From Prochlorothrix sp035285005 (GTDB lineage: Bacteria > Cyanobacteriota > Cyanobacteriia > Prochlorotrichales > Prochlorotrichaceae): a stretch of DNA of 11,478 bases. The translations under genes were made by a program, and so were the position numbers. Where the stretch lies: contig JAYKIB010000287.1 in the NCBI GenBank assembly GCA_035285005.1, positions 1-11,478 on the forward strand. The letters run 5' to 3'. The notes beneath the pieces are model-generated. The model made no database searches and was not told the origin of the DNA. It saw nothing but the letters and a program-made list of their open reading frames with translations. Shown piece by piece: positions 1 through 6,914 of this stretch (position 1 is its first letter; every line of letters begins with the position of its first letter).

Positions 1-520
1 ACTCCTCGGCCTTCTCCTCCTCCGGCCCTAGCCCCAGCCGCTCGCGCATCGCCTCCCGCCCCACCAGCGCCCTTAACTCCTCCAGCCGATCGACCACCTC
101 CACCCCCCCACAGGAAAACACCAACACCGCCCGATCGCCCCGTCGCTCATAGACCCGTACCTCCTTCCCATTCGTCAATAACCCAAACGGCACCCGCAAA
201 CTCGCCAAATAACGTTGCTGCATCTTGTACTCATGGCGATCGAGATTTTGGGCCGGAGACTTCGCCTCAATCACCAAACAGAGGGGATCCTCATCCTGCA
301 CCGTGCGCGGCAGCATCTTCGCCGCAAATGCCAAAAAATCTAGCCGAATTCGCCCCCCGATCGCCACCTCCTGATACCAGGACCAGCGATCGTACCCCAG
401 CGCAGGCAGCAGATAGCCCACAATAAACTTACTCTCTACCTCCGACTCATTGCGGCATAAACCGGGGTCAAACTCCGGCATCGAAACAAATTCCGCCGCA
501 CCCGATCGATTCTGAGGCAT
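1..520 (-). CDS. Type I restriction R-subunit N-terminal domain protein (partial)
   Basis: The first 173 codons are visible; the 3' end lies beyond the left edge. The fold is a PD-(D/E)XK nuclease domain like the N-terminus of HsdR. Seen in the sequence: an early Glu helix ending in a LLPALGY turn (about residues 25-43), the motif RLDF with D61, IEAK with E85 and K87, then a Q-rich helix (99-108) and VPFGLLTNGKEVRVYERR (110-127), the conserved TNG strand of this family. The tail from 145 is charged and Glu-rich. In cyanobacteria such short HsdR_N proteins are commonly stand-alone, without helicase, HsdM or HsdS; no such partner is visible here. The ATG at 520 has a weak AGGG about 8 bases upstream. 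The frame stays open further upstream without another convincing start. Function as an active nuclease is inference. Confidence 0.75.
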   Translation of the reverse strand, partial: MPQNRSGAAEFVSMPEFDPGLCRNESEVESKFIVGYLLPALGYDRWSWYQEVAIGGRIRLDFLAFAAKMLPRTVQDEDPLCLVIEAKSPAQNLDRHEYKMQQRYLASLRVPFGLLTNGKEVRVYERRGDRAVLVFSCGGVEVVDRLEELRALVGREAMRERLGLGPEEEKAEE

Positions 521-824
521 CAGTAAACCCTGCAAAACATTAGCGCCACTATCTGTGGCATCTGCGTATTGTAGCGCAACCTCTCCCCCAGACAGTCCTC
601 GATCGATGGGCGTTTTGTCCCTTTTGCACCCTCTCTTTGCCTCCTGGGGCGCTTTTCCGTGTTTCTCCCCATCACCCTTAGCCCATCACCATTAATCGAG
701 GTACCCTCAAGGAGATTTGCCCTGAAGCCCTTGCCAGCGTCCCCCCAGCCGGGATCTCCCGCGCAAAACCGACCCGAGCAAGACCCGCCAGGGATTAAAA
801 AAACACACTAAACCATCACTCACT
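521..824. other. Divergent intergenic region with a repeat-end remnant
   Basis: This is a 304-base gap between two divergent genes, so it should hold promoters for both. On the minus strand a TACAAT at 573-568 could be a -10 box for the restriction-domain gene, but no good -35 is present. Positions 691-706 read ATTAATCGAGGTACCC, the right end of the dispersed 99-bp repeat family seen elsewhere in the window, followed at once by TCAAGGAG. The rest is C-rich and I see no RNA gene in it. Confidence 0.5.
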
Positions 825-1796
825 ATGAATCACCCGATCGTTCTCTGCTTTGGAGAAGTCCTATTCGATCGCATCGCCAACCACCCCGCCCCCAGCGTCG
901 CCGCTGTCCAATCCTGGACCTGCTACCCCGGCGGAGCCCCCGCCAACGTCGCCGCCGCCCTCACCAAACTCGGCACCCCCGCCGCCTTCCTCGGCTGTAT
1001 TGGCCAAGACTCCGCCGGAACTGACCTCCTGCAAGTTCTCCAAACCGCCGGCGTACAAACCCAAGCCATCCAACGCCACCCCAGCGCTCCCACTCGCCAA
1101 GTGGACGTACTGCGCGACGAACACGGCGATCGACGTTTCGCAGGCTTCGGTGGCCGCGACACCAACCAATTCGCCGATGCCTTTTGCGGCCCCGAAGTCC
1201 TCGATCCCCACTGGTTCGCCACCGCCCAATACCTTGTCGTCGGCACCCTGGGCCTCGCCGCCGAAACCACCGGATCCACCCTACGATCGGCTTACCACCT
1301 CGCCCAGCAACACCAAGTCGGTATCATTCTCGACGTTAACTGGCGACCCATGTTCTGGCCCGATCCTAGCCTTGCTCCCGCTGCGGTACTGGAGTTACTG
1401 CCCCAGGTCACTGTTCTGAAAGTGGCCGTGGAAGAAGCCGACCTCCTCTTCCAAACCCAGGAGCCCCAGGAAATCCAACAGAAGTTCCCGAACCTGCAGG
1501 CAATTCTAGTCACCGACGGTGACCAGGGCTGTCATTACTGGCTCCAGGGTCACCAGGGCTTTATGCCCGCCTTTAAACTGGAAGTCGTAGATACCACTGG
1601 GGCCGGAGATGGCTTCGTCGCTGGATTTACACACCAATTGGTCACCCAAGGTCTGCCAAGCACCGCTGCCCAGGCCCAGGCTATGGTCCGCTTTGCCAGT
1701 GCTGTGGGCGGTCTCTGTGCGACCCAAGCTGGGGCGATCGCTAGCCAACCGAGCCGGGAAACCGTGCTGGAGTTTTTGTCCCAGGCTGCCAAGTAA
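825..1796 (+). CDS. PfkB-family sugar kinase, probably fructokinase
   Basis: The 323-residue length fits the ribokinase/PfkB family, cytosolic enzymes that phosphorylate sugars with ATP. The N-terminal signature is seen at 34-50 (YPGGAPANVAAALTKLG) and the C-terminal signature at 256-264 (DTTGAGDGF); D262 is the expected catalytic base and the GAGD stretch forms the anion hole. ILDVNWRPMFW (168-178) resembles the D-x-N-x-RP block of fructokinases, which favours fructose as substrate, but substrate within this family cannot be fixed from motifs alone. The ATG at 825 has no Shine-Dalgarno; the alignment of FGEVLFD near the N-terminus supports this start. Sulfiredoxin lies downstream on the same strand, separated by 112 bases that carry a tandem repeat, so co-transcription is uncertain. 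Confidence 0.85.
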   Translation: MNHPIVLCFGEVLFDRIANHPAPSVAAVQSWTCYPGGAPANVAAALTKLGTPAAFLGCIGQDSAGTDLLQVLQTAGVQTQAIQRHPSAPTRQVDVLRDEHGDRRFAGFGGRDTNQFADAFCGPEVLDPHWFATAQYLVVGTLGLAAETTGSTLRSAYHLAQQHQVGIILDVNWRPMFWPDPSLAPAAVLELLPQVTVLKVAVEEADLLFQTQEPQEIQQKFPNLQAILVTDGDQGCHYWLQGHQGFMPAFKLEVVDTTGAGDGFVAGFTHQLVTQGLPSTAAQAQAMVRFASAVGGLCATQAGAIASQPSRETVLEFLSQAAK

Positions 1797-1800
1797 GCCG

Positions 1801-1868
1801 CACTCTGGAAGCTGCACTCTGGAAGCCGTACTCTGGAAGCTGCACTCTGGAAGCCCCACTCTGGGCTG
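1801..1868. repeat. Tandem repeat, 14-bp unit, nearly 5 copies
   Basis: Unit CACTCTGGAAGCTG is repeated at 1801, 1815, 1829 and 1843, with a shortened fifth copy at 1857-1868. Copies differ at one to three positions. It begins four bases after the kinase stop codon and ends about 40 bases before the sulfiredoxin start. Confidence 0.9.
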
Positions 1869-1908
1869 ATCCCCATCTACCCCGACCCACTCTAACCCGA
1901 CCGAACCC

Positions 1909-2172
1909 ATGACCGAAATTCGTGAGTTACCCCTCAACCAAATTCGTCGCCCTCTGCCCCGCCAAACCGATCCGGCTAAAGTTGCGGCGCTGATGGAGTC
2001 GATTGCGGCGGAAGGACTGCGGGAGCCGATCGATGTGCTGCAGGTGGAAGGCCAGTATTACGGGTTTTCCGGCTGTCACCGCTATGAAGCTCACCAAAGG
2101 CTCGGCCTAGCCACAATTCGCTGCCGAATTCGCCAAGCGCCCCGCTCCGTCCTCGATCGGCACCTGGCCTAG
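1909..2172 (+). CDS. srx: Sulfiredoxin
   Basis: At 87 residues this is the bare sulfiredoxin fold, a small relative of the ParB domain. Sulfiredoxin uses ATP to reduce cysteine sulfinic acid in over-oxidised 2-Cys peroxiredoxins, restoring their peroxidase activity. The family hallmark is present: YGFSGCHRYEAHQRLGL (51-67), with catalytic C56 and the H57-R58 pair that holds the ATP phosphates. The N-terminal IRELPLNQIRRPLPRQ (4-19) matches the conserved strand and the RP loop of the family, and LREPIDVLQVEGQYYGF (37-53) the central strands. Full-length ParB proteins lack the GCHR cysteine and carry a helix-turn-helix, which is missing here. The start ATG has no Shine-Dalgarno. The gene converges with ftsW. 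Confidence 0.92.
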   Translation: MTEIRELPLNQIRRPLPRQTDPAKVAALMESIAAEGLREPIDVLQVEGQYYGFSGCHRYEAHQRLGLATIRCRIRQAPRSVLDRHLA

Positions 2173-2178
2173 CCCATT

Positions 2179-2208
2179 CCCCGGCGTGCCACAAGGGGCG
2201 GGCCGGGG
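2179..2208 (+). terminator. GC-rich inverted repeat after srx (weak terminator candidate)
   Basis: CCCCGGC at 2179-2185 pairs with GCCGGGG at 2202-2208 across a 16-base loop, seven bases after the sulfiredoxin stop. There is no T-run behind it, so Rho-independent termination is doubtful. Confidence 0.3.
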
Positions 2209-2214
2209 ACGATC

Positions 2215-2228
2215 GGGCACCTCGAATC
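2215..2228 (+). repeat. Isolated end of the 99-bp repeat family
   Basis: GGGCACCTCGAATC matches the left end of the dispersed hairpin element. No hairpin core or opposite end follows, so this is a remnant in the srx-ftsW gap. Confidence 0.55.
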
Positions 2229-2230
2229 GT

Positions 2231-2271
2231 GCTGTAACGGGACTGCTGTAACGGGACTGCTGTAACGGGAC
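2231..2271. repeat. Tandem repeat, 14-bp unit, 3 copies
   Basis: GCTGTAACGGGACT occurs at 2231, 2245 and, one base short, 2259. The copies are identical, so the array is recent or kept uniform. It sits between the 3' ends of srx and ftsW. Confidence 0.9.
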
Positions 2272-2300
2272 GATCGCCATAGCGCATTCAACCCACTGAA

Positions 2301-3530
2301 TCAGCGGGGATTACCACTGGGGAACGGGAGCAGCTCCGCCGTTTCCGATAGCTCAAACGACTCCGACTCTTCCGCACCGGGCAAACTCACCACCTCAGCC
2401 CGGTGGCTTTCCCGCGCCACCCGCACCAATAACCCCGCCGTAATCAAACTGGACAGCATGGAGTTGCCGCCATAGCTGAACAGGGGGAGGGGCAGGCCCG
2501 TGGTGGGCAGGGCACCCGTCGCCACACCAATATTGATCAAAGACTGGCCAATGAGCAGTACGATCGCGCCGATCGCCACTAATTTATAAACCGATCGCGT
2601 TGCCTGCAAAGCCACCATCAGCCCTAGCGTTGCATAGGCTGCCAGGAAAAGCAGCAGGCAAATTCCACCCACAAGGCCAAATTCCTCCGCGAAGACCGCA
2701 AAAATGAAGTCCGTATGTTGAATGGGCAGATATAGGAGCTTTTGGTGCGATAAACCGAAGCCCGTCCCCCAAGTACCACCGGAGCCGATCGCCATCAAAC
2801 TCTGCACCAACTGGTATCCATGCTCTTTGGTATCCGCCCAGGGATCCAAAAATGACGTGATACGCTTCCATTGGTATGAATTCTGACTCACACTGAAGGC
2901 CGCAACCCCTAGCCCCATCACAGCAGTGGCCAAGAGCTGAACGTAGGGCAACCCCGCTGCCAAGGCGATCAACCAAATCAACATCCCACACAGGGATGCC
3001 GTGCTGAGGTTGGGTTGGAGCAGGACCATGGCAATCACCATGCCAAAAACTCCTAACCAACTGAGGCGGTCTTGCCAACTGAGACGGAACCACTGGCTGA
3101 AAATACAAGCAGATTGCAGGATTAGGAAGGGTTTAATCAGTTCTGATGGCTGTAGGGCAACAGGACCAAGGGCAATCCAGCGGGTCGCTCCGTTGATGGA
3201 GGTCCCTAAACCGGGGACAAGGGTCAGACTAATGCCAAACAAAAAGACAAACAGGAACCACGGGGCATAACCGAGGAGGGTGCGCAGGGAGGTGTGGACA
3301 ATTTTGTTAAACAACACTAGGCCCACGAAAAGCCAGACCAATTGGCGTTTGAAGAAATAAAAGCCATCTCCGGCTTCGATCTCAGCAACGGGGTAGGAGG
3401 CCGAGAACATGACCACGAGGCCAAAGATCGCCCAGATTAGCGTGAGCCAACGTAAAGTACGGGCTAGGCTAGACCATTCTGAGCTGGAGAAGTCGATAAA
3501 GGGGAAAAAGTAGCGTAGGACAAGGGGCAC
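2301..3530 (-). CDS. ftsW: Cell division protein FtsW (SEDS glycosyltransferase)
   Basis: This is a 409-residue polytopic membrane protein of the SEDS family, which polymerises lipid II glycan at the division septum with a class B penicillin-binding protein partner. Roughly ten hydrophobic segments can be read between residues 28 and 375. Conserved blocks: FSASYPVA (42-49), GATRWI (114-119), QPSELIK (127-133), the large extracellular loop ending in HTDFIFAVFAEEFG (272-285) with D274 at the position of the essential loop aspartate of FtsW/RodA, and LPLPLFSYGGNSM near 347-359. QPNLST (172-177) has Asn where many family members have Asp. The C-terminal 35 residues are acidic and cytoplasmic. The start codon is GTG, without Shine-Dalgarno; residues from MPLVLRYFFPFID look like genuine cyanobacterial FtsW N-termini. 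RodA is the main alternative. No other division gene is adjacent. Confidence 0.9.
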   Translation of the reverse strand: MPLVLRYFFPFIDFSSSEWSSLARTLRWLTLIWAIFGLVVMFSASYPVAEIEAGDGFYFFKRQLVWLFVGLVLFNKIVHTSLRTLLGYAPWFLFVFLFGISLTLVPGLGTSINGATRWIALGPVALQPSELIKPFLILQSACIFSQWFRLSWQDRLSWLGVFGMVIAMVLLQPNLSTASLCGMLIWLIALAAGLPYVQLLATAVMGLGVAAFSVSQNSYQWKRITSFLDPWADTKEHGYQLVQSLMAIGSGGTWGTGFGLSHQKLLYLPIQHTDFIFAVFAEEFGLVGGICLLLFLAAYATLGLMVALQATRSVYKLVAIGAIVLLIGQSLINIGVATGALPTTGLPLPLFSYGGNSMLSSLITAGLLVRVARESHRAEVVSLPGAEESESFELSETAELLPFPSGNPR

Positions 3531-3657
3531 GATGGTTTGGAGGACAGGGAATGGGTGGGGCTGTCCTTGGGCTAATCAATAAACGATCGTGACCGATTCG
3601 GCAAGCCCCTTTTAGGACGTATTATCAATTCCCGGGAGAACCCTAGTCCTATGCAGG

Positions 3658-3748
3658 GCGGCTCGAAAAATCCAGGCTAGGGTTCCCCATGTCAGAATCA
3701 GGGTTGTGGCAGGCGGCGAAGCCGCCTGCCACAATTAATCGAGGTGCC
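3658..3748 (+). repeat. 99-bp hairpin repeat element, copy A
   Basis: The left end is degenerate (GGCTCGAAAAATCC from about 3660). The hairpin is perfect: TTGTGGCAGGCGGC at 3704-3717, loop GAA, and its exact complement at 3721-3734. The right end TTAATCGAGGTGCC closes at 3748. The preceding AGAATCAGGG (3694-3703) is shared with other copies. It lies in the divergent ftsW/reductase promoter region, 30 bases before the reductase start. Confidence 0.8.
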
Positions 3749-3774
3749 TTCAAGGAGTAAATTCAAGGAGTAGA
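3749..3774 (+). promoter_or_regulatory. Duplicated ribosome binding site
   Basis: A 13-base unit (TTCAAGGAGTAAA, then TTCAAGGAGTAGA) is repeated in tandem. Each copy holds AAGGAG. The second, at 3765-3770, is eight bases from the ATG at 3779 and is the strongest Shine-Dalgarno in the window. The first abuts the right end of repeat copy A. Confidence 0.75.
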
Positions 3775-3778
3775 ATCC

Positions 3779-4552
3779 ATGACCCAGAGACGGGTGTTAG
3801 TAACCGGAGCCACGGGACGCACAGGATCGATCGCCCTCCAAAAGCTACGGGATCGATCGGACCAATTTGACGGCATTGGCTTCGCCCGATCGTCGGACAA
3901 AGCCCAGGAACTCTTCGGGTCCACCACCGGCTTTTTCTTTGGGGATGTGCGCGATCGATCCAGCCTCGACCGTGCTCTGGAGGGCTGTCAGGGGTTGATT
4001 ATCCTCAGTAGCTCCGTTCCCCAGGTCAAAACCCCTCCCCAACCCGGCCAGCGCCCTGAATTTTTCTTCCCCGACGGAGAGACTCCCGAGATGGTCGATT
4101 ATGAAGGGCAACGCCACCAAATTGAAGCCGCCAAGGCGGCGGGGGTGACCCATGTGGTCCTTGTCAGCTCCATGGGCGGTACCCAGCCCGATCATCCCCT
4201 CAATCGCCTCGGCAACGGGAATGTGTTGGTGTGGAAACGCAAGGCGGAGCAGTATTTGCTGGATTCAGGGCTGACCTACACCATCATTCACCCCGGTGGT
4301 CTGTTGGATCAGCCCGGTGGGGAACGGGAACTCCTGGTGGGGAAGGCCGATACCTTACTGAGCGAAACCCCTAATGGGATCCCGCCCTCCCTACCTCGGG
4401 CGGATGTGGCGGAAGTGGCGGTGCAAGCGTTCCTGTGTCCTGAGGCTCAGAATAAGGGATTTGACTTAATTTCTAAGCCTGTGGATGATCCCACGGGTCA
4501 GGTTACCCAGGATTTTGCTGCGCTCTTCGCTCGGACACGCGACGGTTTGTAG
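3779..4552 (+). CDS. Atypical short-chain NAD(P)-binding reductase, At5g02240-like
   Basis: A 257-residue Rossmann-fold protein. The dinucleotide motif GATGRTG is at 10-16. The body matches, as I recall it, the plant At5g02240 protein block by block: ILSSSVPQ (75-82), RPEFFFPDGETPE (92-104), VDYEGQRHQIEAAKAAGV (106-123), SMGGTQPDHPLNRLGNGN (131-148), VLVWKRKAEQYL (149-160) and PRADVAEV towards the end. This is the atypical, NmrA-like SDR group. The classical YxxxK catalytic pair is not evident, so the protein may bind NADP(H) without ordinary dehydrogenase activity. The substrate is unknown to me. The start is fixed by a strong AAGGAG. It is divergent from ftsW and convergent with the SbcD-type gene; the 393-base gap after it is filled with repeats. 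Confidence 0.85.
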   Translation: MTQRRVLVTGATGRTGSIALQKLRDRSDQFDGIGFARSSDKAQELFGSTTGFFFGDVRDRSSLDRALEGCQGLIILSSSVPQVKTPPQPGQRPEFFFPDGETPEMVDYEGQRHQIEAAKAAGVTHVVLVSSMGGTQPDHPLNRLGNGNVLVWKRKAEQYLLDSGLTYTIIHPGGLLDQPGGERELLVGKADTLLSETPNGIPPSLPRADVAEVAVQAFLCPEAQNKGFDLISKPVDDPTGQVTQDFAALFARTRDGL

Positions 4553-4631
4553 GGAAATATCCTGTTGCCTGATCCGGATTTTTGTCCTGTGAATTGTTGT
4601 CCTGTGACCTACGGAAACCCTACGGAAGCAC

Positions 4632-4826
4632 TAGGGATTGGGATGTGCGGCAAGGCCGCACACCCCAATGTCTGGTTCTATGATCTGCGCGGTCATCCAG
4701 GTTGTGGTCAGTCTCGACTCCCCTCAGCCCGCCACAATGTGCCGAGGTGCCCTAGGGGCTGTCAGGAGGGTACTTCGATGAGTTGTGGTGGGTATGTAAC
4801 GCTGATGCCGCAAGTTTTTGATCGTT
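4632..4826. repeat. Degenerate array of hairpin-repeat fragments
   Basis: Three pieces are visible. A hairpin with 15-bp arms and one mismatch lies at 4637-4651 and 4655-4669, with loop AAG. A right-end-like CACAATGTGCCGAGGTGCCC lies at 4734-4753. A decayed minus-orientation copy starts at GGGTACTTCGAT (about 4768) and retains TAACGCTGATGCCGCAAG at 4797-4814, like the spacer of copy D, but lacks a hairpin. CTAGGGGCTGTCA at 4753-4765 is a flank motif seen again at 8298. Confidence 0.55.
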
Positions 4827-4835
4827 AATGGATGA

Positions 4836-4935
4836 GGGCACCTCGATTAATTGGGTTGGGCGGCTTCGCCGCCCAACCCAAACCCTACTTCTTGCGTGGG
4901 CTGTCTCCCAAAAATTCGGATTAATCGAGGTGCCC
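4836..4935 (-). repeat. 99-bp hairpin repeat element, copy B (complete)
   Basis: A complete 100-base copy. The left end GGGCACCTCGATTAA (4836-4850) and right end TTAATCGAGGTGCCC (4921-4935) are perfect inverted repeats. The hairpin is TTGGGTTGGGCGGC (4851-4864), loop TTC, and its exact complement (4868-4881). The asymmetric spacer follows (4882-4920), so relative to copies A and C this copy is inverted. It ends 10 bases from the SbcD-type stop codon, between two convergent genes. Confidence 0.9.
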
Positions 4936-4945
4936 ATGACACGCC

Positions 4946-6277
4946 CTAGGGGAGATCGGGCGATTCCGGTCTTGCCTGACTCGGCGCAGTCGTTGTCTCC
5001 GGTTCCTGACTTGGCTCAGTCGCACTCCGCAGTAATGCCTCCACCTGCGCATACAGCTCCGCTTCGGGCTGCTGGGCCAAAACTTGCTCCTTGAGACCAA
5101 TTAACCCCTTTGCGAATCGATCGGCCCGATCGCCATAAACCGGATGGGCCGCCAATAAATCTCCAAACACGATCGCCTCAATTTCCTCCCGGCTGGGTTG
5201 TTGCTCCCCCTCCGGAATCGGGCTGAGATACTCGGTTCCCGTCACCTCATACTTCAGCAAGAAAATCAGCGCCCCACTCTGCTCCTGTAACTGCTCCCGC
5301 AACTGCCGCACATTCAAATCCAAGCGATTAAACCCCACCTGGCCCTGAATCCGTAACTCTACGATCGCTTCCTGGGTATGACCAGCCTTAGCCTGGGCTT
5401 GGATCAGCTCGATCGCCGCCGCTTCCACCTGCTCTGGAACCCAGGTTTTCTCCGCCGTTAGGGTTAGGCGCCGCACCGATCGTTGGCGGTAGTCCCGCTT
5501 CAGCTCGGCCTGAATCTGCTCCCCCTCCAGGGTGACCCGGTAAACCCCCCGTTCATACTGACTTTCCGCCACACTATTGGCTTCTAGGGAACCGGGATTA
5601 AAAATCCAGCCACCCCGTTCATAGTTTTTATGAATATGTCCCAGGGCCAAATAGGTCACCCCCGCGTCCCGCAGGGGCAGCAACTCATTTTCCCGTAAGG
5701 CCCCACTGTAGCGGGCAATTTCTCCCTCAAGGCCATGGTGAAATAGCATCACCGTCGGGCCGGGAGGCGGAGGCAGGCAGCGTAGCCCCGCCGCCAGGGC
5801 TTCGATCGTCTGGGGAGCTGAGGATCCATACCAATTGGATCCCACCACACGCACCCCGCAGTCCAGATCGATATAGCCGCCGGTTTTGGCTTGGGGATCC
5901 CAGGGTTGGAATATCGCCTCATCCGTTTGATGATGGTCCGGTTCCAGTAAAATGAGCTGCTCTTGCCCTGCTAAATACCGTAACCAACTACTTTTGGTGC
6001 CGTAGGGCCGATGGTCGTGATTTCCCTCGATCGTGATCACCGGAATTCCTGCATCCCGGAGCATTGTCAAGCACAGTTGGGCTTGATTGAGAACTCCCGG
6101 CAAAATATTACGATGCTCGAACAAATCCCCCGCGATCACCACAAAGTCAACGGGTTGCTCCACGGCATAGCGCCAGAGCACATCCTGAAGGGAGTAGAAG
6201 AAATCCAAGGTGCGGGTGGCGTTGTTGTATTTGCTGTATCCCAAATGAATATCAGCGAGGTGAAGGAAGCAGGGCAT
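4946..6277 (-). CDS. SbcD/Mre11-type DNA repair exonuclease
   Basis: A 443-residue calcineurin-like metallophosphoesterase of the SbcD/Mre11 group, manganese-dependent nucleases that process double-strand ends and hairpins with an SbcC/Rad50 ATPase. The metal-binding motifs are in order: D9-x-H11 (LADIHLG), GDLFEHR with D51 (50-56), GNHDHR with N86 and H87 (85-90), LFHHGLEGE with H180-H181 (178-186), and LGHIH with H214 and H216 (212-216). The C-terminal 200 residues hold the capping region and a charged, low-complexity tail. No SbcC lies in the window, so its partner must be elsewhere. The ATG at 6277 gives LHLADIHLG right at the N-terminus, as expected; it has no Shine-Dalgarno. The stop overlaps a repeated flank motif (4937-4949). 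A stand-alone phosphoesterase is the alternative. Confidence 0.85.
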   Translation of the reverse strand: MPCFLHLADIHLGYSKYNNATRTLDFFYSLQDVLWRYAVEQPVDFVVIAGDLFEHRNILPGVLNQAQLCLTMLRDAGIPVITIEGNHDHRPYGTKSSWLRYLAGQEQLILLEPDHHQTDEAIFQPWDPQAKTGGYIDLDCGVRVVGSNWYGSSAPQTIEALAAGLRCLPPPPGPTVMLFHHGLEGEIARYSGALRENELLPLRDAGVTYLALGHIHKNYERGGWIFNPGSLEANSVAESQYERGVYRVTLEGEQIQAELKRDYRQRSVRRLTLTAEKTWVPEQVEAAAIELIQAQAKAGHTQEAIVELRIQGQVGFNRLDLNVRQLREQLQEQSGALIFLLKYEVTGTEYLSPIPEGEQQPSREEIEAIVFGDLLAAHPVYGDRADRFAKGLIGLKEQVLAQQPEAELYAQVEALLRSATEPSQEPETTTAPSQARPESPDLP

Positions 6278-6310
6278 GGGGTATGGGGGCTAAAGAACAG
6301 GTGTACTGTA

Positions 6311-6348
6311 CCATGGACGGGAAGCCCATGGACGGGGAGCCCATCGGG
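6311..6348. repeat. Tandem repeat, 15-bp unit
   Basis: CCATGGACGGGAAGC (6311-6325) is followed by CCATGGACGGGGAGC (6326-6340) and a partial third copy. It lies just upstream of the SbcD-type gene. Confidence 0.8.
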
Positions 6349-6378
6349 CATCTCAGAGGATGTTTGGAAACTTCGGCT

Positions 6379-6462
6379 AAGGGCCGTGGGCCCTTGTAGA
6401 ATCTCCCTCAGTCCCCCTTTTGAAGGGGGAAGAAGAGGCTGTCCCCCCTTGTAAAGGGGGGG
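6379..6462. repeat. Cluster of three tri-loop hairpins
   Basis: Three perfect hairpins stand in a row, each with a 3-nt loop: AAGGGCC/GGCCCTT (6379-6395, loop GTG), CCCCCTT/AAGGGGG (6413-6429, loop TTG) and CCCCCCTT/AAGGGGGG (6443-6461, loop GTA). The third is followed by ATTTTCC. They lie upstream of a minus-strand gene, with no plus-strand gene ending here, so they look like small palindromic repeats rather than a gene terminator. Confidence 0.65.
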
Positions 6463-6487
6463 ATTTTCCTAGGTCTCCCAACATCCT

Positions 6488-6586
6488 GGGCACCTCGATT
6501 AATTCAACTTTCCACCGTAGTGCCTAAGGCAGAATCAGGGTTGTGGGGGGCGGCGAAGCCGCCCCCCACAATTAATCGAGGTGCCC
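6488..6586 (+). repeat. 99-bp hairpin repeat element, copy C (complete)
   Basis: A complete 99-base copy. The left end GGGCACCTCGATTAATT (6488-6504) is followed by the spacer with GCAGAATCAGGG (6529-6540). The hairpin TTGTGGGGGGCGGC (6541-6554), loop GAA, pairs with 6558-6571. The right end TTAATCGAGGTGCCC (6572-6586) closes it. Confidence 0.9.
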
Positions 6587-6599
6587 ATCCTCTCAATTA

Positions 6600-6647
6600 A
6601 TTGGGTCGTGCGGTAACTGGGTTTTGCGGTAATTGGGTCACGCGGCT
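6600..6647. repeat. Tandem repeat, 16-bp unit, 3 copies
   Basis: ATTGGGTCGTGCGGTA (6600), ACTGGGTTTTGCGGTA (6616) and ATTGGGTCACGCGGCT (6632) follow each other. The array starts 13 bases after copy C. I see no credible gene from 6648 to about 6860. Confidence 0.7.
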
Positions 6648-6866
6648 GCACCGCATTCTCGTGGGGTTACCGATGCCAACGGAGGGGGAGATGGGCGATC
6701 GACTTTGCCATGCTATGCCAAGCGATCGAAGCTGCTATCAGAGAATCTACGGAGAAATGACCGCAAGAAAAGCAGGAAATCGCCCCTAAACCGCCTAATA
6801 TTCAGAGCACTTGCAGGATTCTTTTGTTGGGTTCAGGTCTTTAGCTGATGCCTAAGCTTTAAAGAA

Positions 6867-6882
6867 TCTGTAAAGTTACAGA
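6867..6882. promoter_or_regulatory. Perfect palindrome upstream of the small ORF
   Basis: TCTGTAA (6867-6873) and TTACAGA (6876-6882) are exact inverted repeats two bases apart, in an AT-rich stretch 32 bases before the 57-residue gene. This fits an operator for a dimeric regulator. The half-sites do not have the NtcA GTA-N8-TAC spacing. No regulator can be named. Confidence 0.4.
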
Positions 6883-6914
6883 AAGATAACTTTTGTAACA
6901 AGGGTGACAAAGAT

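Noticed and set aside
850..1419. Long plus-strand frame overlapping the sugar kinase
   Set aside because: It is a Pro/Ser-rich shadow in another frame of a clear PfkB gene, with no family motif.
1909..2172. ParB partition protein
   Set aside because: The ParB fold is shared, but the GCHR catalytic motif, the 87-residue length and the missing helix-turn-helix identify sulfiredoxin.
4565..4828. Open frame of 87 codons after the reductase
   Set aside because: It reads through hairpin-repeat fragments and its composition (many Cys, Gly and Pro) follows the repeats.
6443..6470. Rho-independent terminator on the plus strand
   Set aside because: A strong hairpin is followed by ATTTTCC, but no plus-strand gene ends upstream, so I treat it as a palindromic repeat.
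6601..6848. Two overlapping short frames after copy C
   Set aside because: They start in the 16-bp tandem repeat, lack ribosome binding sites and show no protein-like pattern.
6867..6905. NtcA binding site
   Set aside because: GTA and TAC half-sites are present but separated by 4 rather than 8 bases.
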